Source of the DNA: Actinacidiphila paucisporea
GTDB taxonomy: Bacteria; Actinomycetota; Actinomycetes; Streptomycetales; Streptomycetaceae
DNA: 64,000 bases
Direction of reading: 5' to 3'
NCBI RefSeq assembly: GCF_900142575.1
Contig: NZ_FRBI01000014.1
Span: 62,001-126,000 of the forward strand
The notes under the pieces are model-generated. The model ran no database searches and had not been told where the DNA came from. It was given only the letters and a program-made list of their open reading frames with translations. This document shows, one piece after another, positions 46,303-55,669 of the stretch. Made by a program: the position numbers and the translations under genes. Every line of letters starts with the position of its first letter. Positions within the stretch are counted from its first letter, which is position 1.

Positions 46303-49257
46303 ATGCCCGAATCCCCCCGGGGTACCCGTTTGCCCAGAACAGCGCCGGCCGCGGTCGTCGCGCTGCTCGCCCTGCTGGCCGCCCTCGTCGGCTGGACCGC
46401 GCTGCGCGCCACCGCGTCGACCGGCACCGTCTACGAAGCCGAGTCGGCCGCCCTGTCCGGCGGCGCGGTCGTCGCCTCCGACCACACCGGCTACACCGGC
46501 AGCGGCTTCGTCGGCGGCTACACCGACGCCGACAAAGGCACCGCCGCCACCACCTTCTCGGTAAGCGCCGCCACTGCCGGCGGGTACGTCTCCGCCCTGC
46601 GCTACGCCAACGGCACCACCGCCACGCAGACCCTCTCCGTCTACGTCAACGGCGCCAAGACCGTACAGATCGCGCTGCCGGCCACCACCGACTGGAACAC
46701 CTGGAGCACCGTCACCACCCCCGTCACGCTGAAGGCAGGCAGCGACACCGTCGCCTACCGCTTCGACAGCGCCGACAGCGGCAACGTCAACCTCGACGAC
46801 ATCACCCTCGCCGCCGCCCCGGTCCCGCCCAGCGGCCAGTACGAAGCCGAGTCGGCCGCGCTGTCCGGTGGCGCGGTCATCGTCTCCGACCACACCGGCT
46901 ACACCGGCAGCGGCTTCGTCGGCGGCTACACCGACGCCGGCAAGGGCACCGCCGCCACCACCTTCTCGGTGACCGCCGCCACCGCCGGCAGCACACCGGT
47001 CACGCTGCGCTATGCCAACGGCACGGGCAGCACCCGCACCCTGTCCGTCTACGTCAACGGCACGAAGGCGGTGGCCACTTCACTGCCCGCGACCGCCAAC
47101 TGGGACACCTGGGGCACCACCACCGAGAACCTGAACCTCAACGCCGGCGCCAACACCGTCGCCTACCGCTTCGACAGCACCGACAACGGCAACGTCAACC
47201 TGGACAACATCACCGTCGGCACGACGACGACCACCCCGCCCACCACTCCTCCGACGTCCCCGCCGCCCGGCGGCCAGGTCTACGACGCCGCGACCGCCTT
47301 CTTCACCGGCGGCCCCTCGGTCGGCACCTCGATCTCCGGATACAACGGCAGCGGCTACCTCACCGGATTCACCGCCCAGGGCGCACAGACCCAGGTGGAC
47401 ACCGCCGTGCCGGCAGCAGGCGACTACCCGGTCTCCCTCACCTACGCCAATTCCACCGGCACGGCGCAGACCCTCTCGCTCTACCTCAACGGCATCAGGA
47501 ACGGCCAGCTCAGCCTTCCCGCGGGCAGTGGCTGGCTGTCGGTCTCCAGGACGGTGACCCTGCGCTCCGGCCTGAATCTGATCGGCCTGCAGCACGACTC
47601 GGGCGACAGCGGCGGCGTCGCCGTCGACGGGGTGTCGATCGCCGGCGGCGCCGCGCTCGCCGCCCAGGGCGCGACCGTGCCGTACACCGAATACCGAGCG
47701 GCCGACGGCGCCACCAACGGCACGGTGCTGCCGGTGAGCCGCACCTATCCCTCCCTCAGCTCCGAGGCCACCGGCCGCAGCGCCGTCCAGCTCACCGGCA
47801 CCGGGAAGTACGTCCAGGTCACCCTCACCAAGCCGGCGAACGCGGTGGTCGTGCGCTACTCGATTCCAGACACCTCGACCGGCACGCCCACCACCGCCCC
47901 GCTCGCGCTGTACGCCGGCGGCACCAAGGTCACCGACCTGACGCTGACCAACACGTACGCGTGGCTGTACGGCGGCGGCTACTACGACACCAACAACCCT
48001 GCCGACGGCTCGGGCCACCACTTCTACGACGAGGTCCGCTTCCGCAACTCCGCGACCTGGCCGGCAGGAACCGTGCTGAAACTGCAGAAGGACAGCACGG
48101 CCGGCGGTACCTTCACCGTCGACACCGTCGACGCCGAACAGGTCGACGCGGCCTACGCGATGCCCGCCGGCTACGTCTCCGCGGCCGGCTACGGCGTCAC
48201 CCCCGGCGGCGCCGACGTCACCTCGGCGCTCAACAGCGCGCTCAGCCAGCTCTCCAGCACCGGCCAGGGGCTGTGGCTGCCCGCCGGCACCTACACCATC
48301 TCCGGGCGGGTCTCGCTGAACAACGTCTCGCTGCGCGGGGCCGGCCAGTGGTACACCACGATCCGGTCCACCGCCGAGAACGGCTCCGGTGGCCTCTACA
48401 CGACCGGCGGCCGCAACCAGATCGCCGACCTGACCGTCTCCGGCGACCAGACCTCCCGTAACAACGACCAGGGCGCGGCCGCGATCGAGGGGTCGTTCGC
48501 CTCCGGGTCGCTGATCCTCGACGTCTGGATGGAGCACACCAAGGTCGGCCTGTGGGCGGTGCCGGGCACCGGTCTCGACGCGGCCGGACTGCGCGTGCGC
48601 GACGTCTTCGCCGACGGCGTCCACATCCACGGCGGCTCCTCGGGCTCCACCGTGGAGCAGTCCTCGGTGCGCAACACCGGCGACGACACCATCGCCCTGG
48701 ACACCGAGGGCGGCAACGTCACCAACTGCACCGTCTCGCACAACACCTCGCAGAGCCCCATCCAGGCCAACGGCATCGGCGTCTACGGCGGCGGCGACAA
48801 CACGATCCAGAACAACGCCGTCAGCGACACGGTCGCCTTCGGCTCGGGCATCACGGTCAGCACCTACTTCGGCCAGAACTTCTCCGGCCCCACCACCGTC
48901 CGCGACAACCTGCTGACACGCACCGGCTCCTACCACTCCAACTGGGCCTCCGACATCGGCGCCCTGTGGATCTACGCGGCGAACCAGGGCGACATCACCC
49001 AGCCGGTGAAGGTCACCGGCAACACCATCAAGGACAGCACCTACCAGGCCGTCCTGCTCAGTTACGGCCACACGATCAGCAATCTGACCTTCGACCGCGA
49101 CACGATCACCGGGGCCGGCACCTACGGCTTCGACATCAACAACGTCACCGGCAGCATGACGGTCAGCAACACCACCGTCAGCGGCGCGGCCTCGGGCGGC
49201 CTCAACAACCCCGGCAACTACACCGTCACCCGAGGATCGGGCAACTCCGGCTTCTGA
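46303..49257 (+). CDS. secreted GH87-like alpha-1,3-glucanase (mycodextranase) with three CBM35-type modules
   Basis: 984-residue secreted enzyme. The signal segment is PAAVVALLALLAALVGW (residues ~16-32). Two nearly identical carbohydrate-binding modules start YEAESAALSGGAV (about 45-170 and 185-305), followed by a Thr/Pro linker (TTTPPTTPPTSPPP), a third divergent module (~325-450) and a further beta domain. The C-terminal parallel beta-helix (~625-984) begins GYGVTPGGADVTSALN. The sequence FADGVHIHGG...NTGDDTIALD places three Asp with 23 and 1 spacing. That equals the catalytic triad spacing I recall for GH87 alpha-1,3-glucanase (D1045, D1068, D1069 in a Paenibacillus enzyme). The ATG at 46303 has GGAG 7 nt upstream. 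Likely degrades alpha-1,3-glucan of fungal walls or dental-type mutan; its products would suit the adjacent transporter. Confidence 0.82.
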   Translation: MPESPRGTRLPRTAPAAVVALLALLAALVGWTALRATASTGTVYEAESAALSGGAVVASDHTGYTGSGFVGGYTDADKGTAATTFSVSAATAGGYVSALRYANGTTATQTLSVYVNGAKTVQIALPATTDWNTWSTVTTPVTLKAGSDTVAYRFDSADSGNVNLDDITLAAAPVPPSGQYEAESAALSGGAVIVSDHTGYTGSGFVGGYTDAGKGTAATTFSVTAATAGSTPVTLRYANGTGSTRTLSVYVNGTKAVATSLPATANWDTWGTTTENLNLNAGANTVAYRFDSTDNGNVNLDNITVGTTTTTPPTTPPTSPPPGGQVYDAATAFFTGGPSVGTSISGYNGSGYLTGFTAQGAQTQVDTAVPAAGDYPVSLTYANSTGTAQTLSLYLNGIRNGQLSLPAGSGWLSVSRTVTLRSGLNLIGLQHDSGDSGGVAVDGVSIAGGAALAAQGATVPYTEYRAADGATNGTVLPVSRTYPSLSSEATGRSAVQLTGTGKYVQVTLTKPANAVVVRYSIPDTSTGTPTTAPLALYAGGTKVTDLTLTNTYAWLYGGGYYDTNNPADGSGHHFYDEVRFRNSATWPAGTVLKLQKDSTAGGTFTVDTVDAEQVDAAYAMPAGYVSAAGYGVTPGGADVTSALNSALSQLSSTGQGLWLPAGTYTISGRVSLNNVSLRGAGQWYTTIRSTAENGSGGLYTTGGRNQIADLTVSGDQTSRNNDQGAAAIEGSFASGSLILDVWMEHTKVGLWAVPGTGLDAAGLRVRDVFADGVHIHGGSSGSTVEQSSVRNTGDDTIALDTEGGNVTNCTVSHNTSQSPIQANGIGVYGGGDNTIQNNAVSDTVAFGSGITVSTYFGQNFSGPTTVRDNLLTRTGSYHSNWASDIGALWIYAANQGDITQPVKVTGNTIKDSTYQAVLLSYGHTISNLTFDRDTITGAGTYGFDINNVTGSMTVSNTTVSGAASGGLNNPGNYTVTRGSGNSGF

Positions 49258-49272
49258 CCCGATCCCGTACAG

Positions 49273-49318
49273 CCGGCGGGCCCGGTCGCACGCCACCACG
49301 TGCGACCGGGCCCGCCGG
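49273..49318. terminator. bidirectional terminator, 20-bp perfect stem
   Basis: The arms are 20 bases each (left begins CCGGCGGGCCCGG) with a CCACCA loop, between the convergent stops of the GH87-like gene and the DUF1801 gene. Confidence 0.88.
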
Positions 49319-49326
49319 TCAACGGG

Positions 49327-49668
49327 TCAGGCTTCGAGCGAAGCACGGATGAGCTCGCCCAACTCCTCGTCGGTGACGCCCGCCGCCTGTTCCGAGCGCA
49401 GCCGGATGGTCCCCTTCCCGCTGACGAGGTCCGGGTGGCGAGAGGTGAAGGGCGCAGCCCGCTCCTTGTCCCACCCGTAGACCGATACCCCGTGCTGCCA
49501 GACCCCGACGTGCAGCTTTCGGCCGCCGACCCGGTAGGTCGGCATCCCGTAGGACAGCACGAGGCCCGCCTCGGGGTACGCCTCCATGATCAGCCGATGC
49601 ACCCGCTCGAACAGGGGACGGTGCACCGACGTGATCCCGTTGACATAGGCCTGCACTTCAGCATCCAT
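49327..49668 (-). CDS. DUF1801 (YdhG-like) protein
   Basis: 113-residue soluble protein of the DUF1801/YdhG family. It starts MDAEVQAYVNGITSVHR; the core YPEAGLVLSYGMPTYRVGGRKL is the family signature, and it ends in a helix (LGELIRASLEA). The family is structurally similar to frataxin-like folds and is of unknown function, sometimes labelled iron chaperone. The ATG at 49668 is preferred over the one at 49677 because AGGA then lies 8 nt upstream. 66 nt downstream of the phosphotransferase gene and possibly co-transcribed with it. Confidence 0.8.
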   Translation of the reverse strand: MDAEVQAYVNGITSVHRPLFERVHRLIMEAYPEAGLVLSYGMPTYRVGGRKLHVGVWQHGVSVYGWDKERAAPFTSRHPDLVSGKGTIRLRSEQAAGVTDEELGELIRASLEA

Positions 49669-49734
49669 ACGCCTCATCCTGGCCGGGCTTCAGTGGACGC
49701 CGTCGAGTGGTCACGGTCGGAAACCGGGGCGACG

Positions 49735-50631
49735 TCACACCGTCGACCCCAGAATGCGGTCGAGTGTCCGGCGCCCCATTCCGCTCATCGGCGGATTGCT
49801 CTCGACGTAATACCAGACAAGACCCATCGCCTGTTGAAAAGCCCATGCCTTGCCGCGCTCCCACTCCAGATCGTCACAGGCCAGTGACCGCCGGAGCACC
49901 TCCCGCGGACCCGGCTGCAAGAGGTGCCAGGCACTGACCAGATCGAGCGCGGGGTCGGCCGGGCCGAAGCCGCCGGTGTCGAGTACGCCGCTGAGCCGGT
50001 CTCCCGCGACCAGGACATTGCCGGGGATCAAGTCACGGTGGCTCATCACGTCGGCGCCCGAGCGCGGCAATTCCCGGAGGTGGTTCCACACCTGGCGCAG
50101 CCGGGGCACGTCGAGCAGCCCCTCACTCTCCTCGAAGCACCTCGCCATCCAATCGTCGTGGTGAGTGAGAACGCCGCCGCGGCCCTCGCCACTGAAGTGC
50201 CGCCCTCGCGTGTCGGCCTTTCGGAGGGCTGCGATGAAGGCCGCGAGATCCTCGGCAAAAGCGTCCGACCCACTCGGGTCGGCATCCGAGGCGACCGTTC
50301 CCGGCAGCCAGGTCTGGACCGCCCACGGCATGGGGTATCCCGCTCCGGGCTTTCCCAAGGCGACGGGTTCCGGGGCGGGGAACCGGGACACCCGCGCCAG
50401 GTCCGCGCTCGCGCGGGCTTCCTGTTCCAGAAAGGCCAGCGTCTCGGCGGCATCGGCCAGGCGCAGTGGGAAACGCGCCGCGAGGTCGCTCCCGATACGG
50501 AAGATGGCGTTGACCGTCCCGGTCGACGGCAGGGGCCGGATCGCCTTGCCGCTCCACTGAGGGAACTGTTCCCGGACCAAAGCCGCAACCGTTTCGGTGC
50601 TCAGGTCCAGCTGGTCATCGTGCATGGTCAT
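49735..50631 (-). CDS. aminoglycoside phosphotransferase-fold (APH) family protein
   Basis: 298-residue small-molecule kinase of the APH family. Visible features are RFPLRLADAAETLAFLEQEA in the N-lobe, the catalytic loop MSHRDLIPGNVLV, and the metal-binding region VLDTGGFGPADPALDL. In most relatives that segment reads IDWG or IDFG; here the residue after Asp is Thr, a conservative change in context. It resembles a group of actinobacterial APH proteins of unconfirmed specificity, so a resistance function should not be assumed. The ATG at 50631 has GGAGGAG about 10 nt upstream. Confidence 0.85.
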   Translation of the reverse strand: MTMHDDQLDLSTETVAALVREQFPQWSGKAIRPLPSTGTVNAIFRIGSDLAARFPLRLADAAETLAFLEQEARASADLARVSRFPAPEPVALGKPGAGYPMPWAVQTWLPGTVASDADPSGSDAFAEDLAAFIAALRKADTRGRHFSGEGRGGVLTHHDDWMARCFEESEGLLDVPRLRQVWNHLRELPRSGADVMSHRDLIPGNVLVAGDRLSGVLDTGGFGPADPALDLVSAWHLLQPGPREVLRRSLACDDLEWERGKAWAFQQAMGLVWYYVESNPPMSGMGRRTLDRILGSTV

Positions 50632-51049
50632 CTCTCGCCCGCTCCTCCACCAGTCCCCCGCGGAACGCCGGAAGGAGACCGGATCACCTGGGACGACACC
50701 CATTTTTCCTCCGCCGGCGTCCGGATCAACCGGGTTTTCTGCCCGCCCAGGCGTCTCCATCGTTTCGCGGCAGGCGCGGGGGCGCGCGGGGCGGGGGCGC
50801 GCCCCCGCCGCTGCCTCAGGTGGACGTTTGGCACCACCAGTGCGCGAAGCGCCCCCTTTCACGCCATACCAGGTCCGAGCGCCCGCTGGTTGGCTTGGTT
50901 CCGCGGTCGGGGCGCCTTGCCATGGGGGGCGCCCGGGCCGCGTACCTGCGTCCATCCGCCGGGAGGAAAAACGTGTCCACACCGGAAGGCGTCACCGGTT
51001 CGGCGGCCGAAGAACGGCCGCGCGGCCGAGCGACCCAGTGGAGTACGCC
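50632..51049. promoter_or_regulatory. divergent promoter region of the APH and terpene cyclase genes
   Basis: 418 bases with no convincing gene. It must hold promoters for both directions. The frame of the cyclase is open through much of it, but the composition is unlike a protein and no start there has a ribosome site. In other Streptomyces a cyclic-nucleotide-binding regulator gene stands here; it is absent. Confidence 0.45.
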
Positions 51050-52099
51050 ATGAGCACTCCCGTGAACGCCGACGCACCGCGCCGGCTGCCCGGGCCGCCG
51101 ACCCTCGTCCGTCCCCGGCGCGGCGGAGCGATCCCCGGGCTCCGATACCGGCCCGCCGTCCCGGCGGACCCGGTGAAGGTCGAGGAGGTCGACCGCAGGG
51201 TGGAGGCCTGGGCGAGGGAGCTGGACCTCTTCCCGCCGGCCTGGAACGGCGACTTCGCCGGCTTCCAGTTCGGCCGGGCCGTGGTGCTCCAGCACCCGCG
51301 CGCCGCCGACCTGGACCGGGTGACCGTCGCCGGCCAGTTGCTGCTCGCCGAGAACCTGGTCGACAGCTGCTACTGCGAGGAGGACGAGGGCCGCGGCGGG
51401 TCGCACCGCGGGCTCGGCGGCCCGCTGGTCATGGCCCAGTCGGCGATCGACCCCTTCCACGGCACGCCGGAGCTGGAAGCCGAGTGGCGGCAGGGCGTGC
51501 AGGCCGACGGGCCGCTGCGTTCCTACCACTGGGCGATGAAGGACTACGCCGCCTTCGCCACCCCAAGCCAGACCGACCGTTTCGTGCACGACATGGCCCG
51601 CCTGCACCAGGGCTACCTCGCCGAGGCCGCCTGGGCGGAGACGCGGTATGTCCCGAAGGTGTGGGAGTACCTGGTCATGCGGCAGTTCAACAACTTCCGC
51701 CCGTGCCTGTCGCTCGTGGACGCGATCGACGGCTACGAGCTGCCCGAACCGGTCTACGCCCGCCCCGAGATCCAGCGGATCACGGCGCTGGCCTGCAACG
51801 CGACCACCATCGTCAACGACCTGTACTCCTTCGCCAAGGAGATGGCGAGCGACCCCGAGCACCTCAACCTGCCGCAGGTGGTGGCCGCCAACGAGGGGCG
51901 CGGCCTGAAGGCCGCCTATCTGCGGAGCGTCGAGATCCACAACGCGATCATGGCGGCCTTCGAGGAGGAGGCCGCGACGCTGTCGGTGACCTCGCCCGTC
52001 GTGGAGCGCTACGCCCTGGGCCTGTCCGACTGGGTGGCCGGCAACCACGAATGGCACGCGACCAACAGCCACCGCTACTTCCTGCCCAACTACTGGTGA
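51050..52099 (+). CDS. 2-methylisoborneol synthase-like terpene cyclase
   Basis: 349-residue class I terpene cyclase. It converts 2-methyl-GPP to 2-methylisoborneol, the earthy/musty odorant. The core matches the family: RQFNNFRPCLSLVDAIDGYELP, the NSE motif NDLYSFAKE, and the C-terminal WHATNSHRYFLPNYW. Two oddities. The Asp-rich motif, DDCYCED in characterised enzymes, reads DSCYCEE here, so the second Asp is Ser. The Pro/Ala-rich N-terminus is also about 90 residues shorter than in S. coelicolor SCO7700 (about 440 aa). The ATG at 51050 has GGAG 6 nt upstream. The adjacent methyltransferase supports the assignment; 2-methylenebornane synthase is an alternative. Confidence 0.88.
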   Translation: MSTPVNADAPRRLPGPPTLVRPRRGGAIPGLRYRPAVPADPVKVEEVDRRVEAWARELDLFPPAWNGDFAGFQFGRAVVLQHPRAADLDRVTVAGQLLLAENLVDSCYCEEDEGRGGSHRGLGGPLVMAQSAIDPFHGTPELEAEWRQGVQADGPLRSYHWAMKDYAAFATPSQTDRFVHDMARLHQGYLAEAAWAETRYVPKVWEYLVMRQFNNFRPCLSLVDAIDGYELPEPVYARPEIQRITALACNATTIVNDLYSFAKEMASDPEHLNLPQVVAANEGRGLKAAYLRSVEIHNAIMAAFEEEAATLSVTSPVVERYALGLSDWVAGNHEWHATNSHRYFLPNYW

Positions 52100-52210
52100 C
52101 CCCGCGCACATCCGCGCACATCCGCGTCCCCGCGCGTCCTCGCGACGCACCCGCGGCGACCGGCAGCACCGCACCCGTACCAGCACACGCACCAGCACGA
52201 GGAGCCACCG

Positions 52211-53083
52211 TTGGCCATCACCCAGTCCGGCGCCACCGTTTCGCTGCCCGCCCAGTCCACGTACCAGAGCCGCGTCGCGGACTACTGGAACGCCGAGCAG
52301 AACCCGGTCAACCTCGAACTCGGCGGGATCGACGACCTGTACCACCACCACTACGGCGTCGGTGACGTCAAGTGGTCCGTACTCGACGAGTCCGATCCCG
52401 CGCGGCGGGCCGAGCGGGTCACCGCGGAACTGCACCGACTGGAGCAGGCGCAGGCCGAGCTGCTCGCCTCCCGTCTCGGGCCGCTCTCCCCCGCCGACCG
52501 GGTCTTCGACGCCGGGTGCGGGCGCGGCGGCGGCAGCGTGGTGGCGCACCAGCGCTACAACTGCCATGCCGACGGCGTGACGCTCTCCACCAAGCAGGCG
52601 GACTTCGCCAACAGCCAGGCGCGCGCCCGGGGCATCGACGGCAAGGTGCGCTACCACCACCGCAACATGCTGGACACCGGCTTCACCACGGGCGCCTACG
52701 CGGCGTCCTGGAACAACGAGTCCTCCATGTACGTGGAGCTGGACCTGCTGTTCGCCGAGCACTCCCGGCTGCTGCGCCGCGGCGGGCGCTACGTGGTGAT
52801 CACCGGCTGCTACAACGACACCTACGGGCAGGCCTCCCGTGAGGTGTCGCTCATCAACGCCCACTACATCTGCGACATCCACCCGCGGTCGGAGTACTTC
52901 CGTGCCATGGCCCGCCACCGCCTCGTCCCCGTCCACGTCGAGGACCTCACGCAGGCCACCATCCCGTACTGGGAGCTGCGCAGGACCGCGGAGCACCTGG
53001 TCACCGGCATCGAGGACACGTTCCTGACGGCGTACAAGAACGGCAGCTTCCAGTACCTGCTGATCGCGGCCGACCGGGTCTGA
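52211..53083 (+). CDS. gdpmt: geranyl diphosphate 2-C-methyltransferase
   Basis: 290-residue SAM-dependent methyltransferase that adds a methyl group at C2 of geranyl diphosphate to make 2-methyl-GPP, the substrate of the cyclase upstream. Visible features are the SAM motif VFDAGCGRGGGSV (residues ~95-108), SWNNESSMYV, and ITGCYNDTYG. The N-terminus SRVADYWNAEQNPVNLELG and length match S. coelicolor SCO7701. The start is TTG at 52211 with GAGGAG 6 nt upstream. 111 nt after the cyclase, same strand; probably one operon. Confidence 0.94.
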   Translation: MAITQSGATVSLPAQSTYQSRVADYWNAEQNPVNLELGGIDDLYHHHYGVGDVKWSVLDESDPARRAERVTAELHRLEQAQAELLASRLGPLSPADRVFDAGCGRGGGSVVAHQRYNCHADGVTLSTKQADFANSQARARGIDGKVRYHHRNMLDTGFTTGAYAASWNNESSMYVELDLLFAEHSRLLRRGGRYVVITGCYNDTYGQASREVSLINAHYICDIHPRSEYFRAMARHRLVPVHVEDLTQATIPYWELRRTAEHLVTGIEDTFLTAYKNGSFQYLLIAADRV

Positions 53084-53107
53084 GCGGGCCGGTCCCGCGG
53101 CGGTCGT

Positions 53108-53143
53108 CCCGGCACCGGGCGGTGGGCGCGGCCCGGTGCCGGG
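53108..53143. terminator. bidirectional terminator
   Basis: CCCGGCACCGGGC pairs perfectly with GCCCGGTGCCGGG (13 bp, 10-nt loop) between the convergent stops of the methyltransferase and OTC genes. Confidence 0.85.
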
Positions 53144-53166
53144 CCGGGCCGGGCCGGTCCCGCGCG

Positions 53167-54180
53167 TCAGGCCAGCGTCGCGACCAGGACGGCCTTGATG
53201 GTGTGCATACGGTTCTCGGCCTGGTCGAAGACGACGGAGTGCGCCGACTCGAAGACCTCGTCGGTGACCTCCAGCTCGCTCAGCCCGTACTGCTCGTGGA
53301 TCAGCCGGCCGACCTCGGTGCCGAGGTCGTGGTAGGCGGGCAGGCAGTGCAGGAACTTCACGTCGGGCTTGCCGGTGGCCCGCAGCACGTCCATCGTCAC
53401 CGCGTACGGCGCGAGCGCGGCGATCCGCTCGGCCCACACCTCCTTCGGCTCGCCCATCGAGACCCAGACGTCGGTCACCACGAAGTCGCAGCCCAGGACG
53501 CCTTCCGCGATGTCCTCGGTGAGCAGGACCGTCGCGCCGGTGGTCTCGGCGAGCTTGCGGGCGCGGGCGACGACGTCCTCGCTCGGCCAGTACGCGCGCG
53601 GCGCCACGATCCGCACGTCGAGGCCGAGCAGGGCGCCGGTGACCAGATAGGAATTGCCCATGTTGAACCGGGCGTCGCCGAGGTAGGCGAAGGCCACACC
53701 GCCGGAGCCGAGGCCCGCGACGCCGCCGCCGGTGTGCTCGGCCATGGTGAGCACGTCGGCGAGCATCTGCGTGGGGTGCCAGTCGTCGGTGAGCCCGTTG
53801 TAGACCGGCACACCGGCGTGCAGCGCGAGCTCCTCGACGGCGGTCTGGCTGGCGCCGCGGTATTCGATCGCGTCGAACATCCGGCCCAGCACCCGGGCGG
53901 TGTCCTTGACCGACTCCTTGTGGCCGATCTGGGAGCCCGCCGGGTCCAGGTACGTGGTGGCGGCGCCCTGGTCGGCCGCGGCGACCTCGAAGGAGCAGCG
54001 GGTCCTGGTGGACGTCTTCTCGAAGATCAGCGCGATGTTGCGACCTCGCAGCCGCGGCTCCTCCGCACCCGCCCGCTTGGCCGCCTTGAGGTCGGCGGCC
54101 AGCTCCACCAGGCCGAGGAACTCCTCGGGCGTGAAGTCCAGCTCCTTGACGAAGTGGCGGCCCTTGAGATCGACGGCCAT
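53167..54180 (-). CDS. arcB: ornithine carbamoyltransferase
   Basis: 337 residues. Interconverts ornithine plus carbamoyl phosphate and citrulline. The carbamoyl phosphate site is STRTR (residues 57-61); other motifs are HPTQ in DDWHPTQML and the ornithine-site Cys in [10 protein letters not shown]. Position next to arginine deiminase indicates the catabolic role: splitting citrulline so that carbamoyl phosphate can yield ATP. The ATG at 54180 has GAGGAG 7 nt upstream. The 140-nt gap before it contains an AT-rich block (GTATAGACTT on the minus strand) that may be a separate promoter. No carbamate kinase gene follows. Confidence 0.93.
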   Translation of the reverse strand: MAVDLKGRHFVKELDFTPEEFLGLVELAADLKAAKRAGAEEPRLRGRNIALIFEKTSTRTRCSFEVAAADQGAATTYLDPAGSQIGHKESVKDTARVLGRMFDAIEYRGASQTAVEELALHAGVPVYNGLTDDWHPTQMLADVLTMAEHTGGGVAGLGSGGVAFAYLGDARFNMGNSYLVTGALLGLDVRIVAPRAYWPSEDVVARARKLAETTGATVLLTEDIAEGVLGCDFVVTDVWVSMGEPKEVWAERIAALAPYAVTMDVLRATGKPDVKFLHCLPAYHDLGTEVGRLIHEQYGLSELEVTDEVFESAHSVVFDQAENRMHTIKAVLVATLA

Positions 54181-54320
54181 GCGGGGACTCCTCGGTCGGT
54201 GGTTCATCGGTAACTGTGGAAGTCTATACGAGGATAGGCATTCTTATACAGCCCCTTCTCCGGCTTCCCTGGCGCTGCGGCACGGCTCCCTGCCGTCGGC
54301 ATCCGTGGCTGCGTCCCAGC

Positions 54321-55562
54321 TCACACCGCGTCGCGCTCGATCGGGCAGCTCATACAGCGCGGCCCGCCGCGGCCCCGGCCCAGCTCGCTGCCCGGAATCT
54401 CGATCACCTCGATGCCGCGCTTGCGCAGGAAAGTGTTGGTGGTCGCGTTGCGCTCGTAGGCCACCACCACGCCGGGCTCCACCGCCAGCACGTTGCAGCC
54501 GTCGTCCCACTGCTCCCGCTCGGCCGCGTGCACGTCCTGCGTCGCGGTCAGCACCTTGACCGAGTCCAGTCCGAGCGCCGCCGCGATGGCCCGGTGCATG
54601 TGCTCGGGCGCGTGGTCGGTGACCTTCAGCTCGCCGTACTCCGCGCCGGGCTCGATGGTGTACGACGGCAGCATCCCCAGGCCCGCGTACTGCGTGAAGG
54701 TGTCGCCGTCGACCATCGTCATCACCGTGTCCAGGTGCATGAACGCACGCCGCTTCGGCATGTCGAGCGCCACGATGGTCCGCGCCGACCCCGCCGCGAA
54801 CATCCCGCGGGCCAGCATCTCCACCGCCTGCGGGGTGGTCCGCTCGCTCATCCCGATCAGCACCGCGCCCGACCCGATCACCAGCACGTCCCCGCCCTCG
54901 ATCGTCGAGGGATACGCGCTCTGGCCCTCCGACCAGACGTGGAAGCCGCCGTCCGCGAAGAGCGGGTGGTGCCGGTAGATCGCCTCGAAGTGCACGGTCT
55001 CGCGCCGGCGGGCACGCCAGCGCATCGCGTTGATGCTGACCCCGTCGTAGACCCAGGCGGAGGTGTCCCGGGTGAAGATGTGGTTCGGCAGCGGCGCGAG
55101 CAGGAAGTCGTCCAGGTCCATGGCGTGGAAGCGGACCGAGACCGGCTCCGCGAAGCGGTCCAGGAACTCCCGCTTGGTCATCCCCCCGACCAGCGCCTCG
55201 GTCAGCTCCGCCGGGGCGAGCCGGTCGAACGCCTCCCGCAGCGGCCCGGTGGCCAGTGGCCCGTACTCCTTCTCGTCGAACACCCGGTCCAGCACGAGCG
55301 CCTTGGCGGCGGGCGACGCCAGCGACTCGGTCAGCAGGTCGCCGAACAGGTGCACCTCGACCCCGCGGTCCCGCAGCACGTCGGCGAAACCGTCGTGCTC
55401 CGCACGGGCCCTGCGCACCCACAGGACGTCGTCGAACAGCAGCGCGTCCTTGTTCGTCGGCGTCAGCCGCTTCAGCTCCAGGTCGGGCCGGTGCAGGATG
55501 ACGCGGCGCAGCCGCCCGGTCTCGGAGTCCACGTGGAAGCCCATGAAAGCAGAGCTTCCCAC
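54321..55562 (-). CDS. arcA: arginine deiminase
   Basis: 413 residues. Hydrolyses arginine to citrulline and ammonia. Substrate-site features include [13 protein letters not shown], the Asp in [18 protein letters not shown], the His in [10 protein letters not shown], and the catalytic Cys near the end in [10 protein letters not shown]. The start is uncertain. A GTG at 55562 gives [16 protein letters not shown]; an ATG at 55544 would give a shorter product. Neither has a strong Shine-Dalgarno. Followed by arcB. In an aerobic actinomycete this pathway supplies ATP or ammonia under low oxygen or acid. Confidence 0.93.
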   Translation of the reverse strand: MGSSAFMGFHVDSETGRLRRVILHRPDLELKRLTPTNKDALLFDDVLWVRRARAEHDGFADVLRDRGVEVHLFGDLLTESLASPAAKALVLDRVFDEKEYGPLATGPLREAFDRLAPAELTEALVGGMTKREFLDRFAEPVSVRFHAMDLDDFLLAPLPNHIFTRDTSAWVYDGVSINAMRWRARRRETVHFEAIYRHHPLFADGGFHVWSEGQSAYPSTIEGGDVLVIGSGAVLIGMSERTTPQAVEMLARGMFAAGSARTIVALDMPKRRAFMHLDTVMTMVDGDTFTQYAGLGMLPSYTIEPGAEYGELKVTDHAPEHMHRAIAAALGLDSVKVLTATQDVHAAEREQWDDGCNVLAVEPGVVVAYERNATTNTFLRKRGIEVIEIPGSELGRGRGGPRCMSCPIERDAV

Positions 55563-55669
55563 GTCCGGTGCCGTCTATCCCGTCCGCGGCCCCCGCCCCG
55601 CCCCCGGACCTCGTCCGGGTGGACGCGGCAGGAGGTCCGGCGGCGGCGCGGGCACGGCAGCCGGCGCGG

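Noticed and set aside
49735-50631. Antibiotic resistance gene call for the APH-fold protein
   Set aside because: The fold is shared by many kinases with other substrates and nothing in the sequence points to an antibiotic.
50816-53437. 873-codon minus-strand open frame opposite the methylisoborneol genes
   Set aside because: Antisense artefact with typical shadow composition; both plus-strand genes are well supported.
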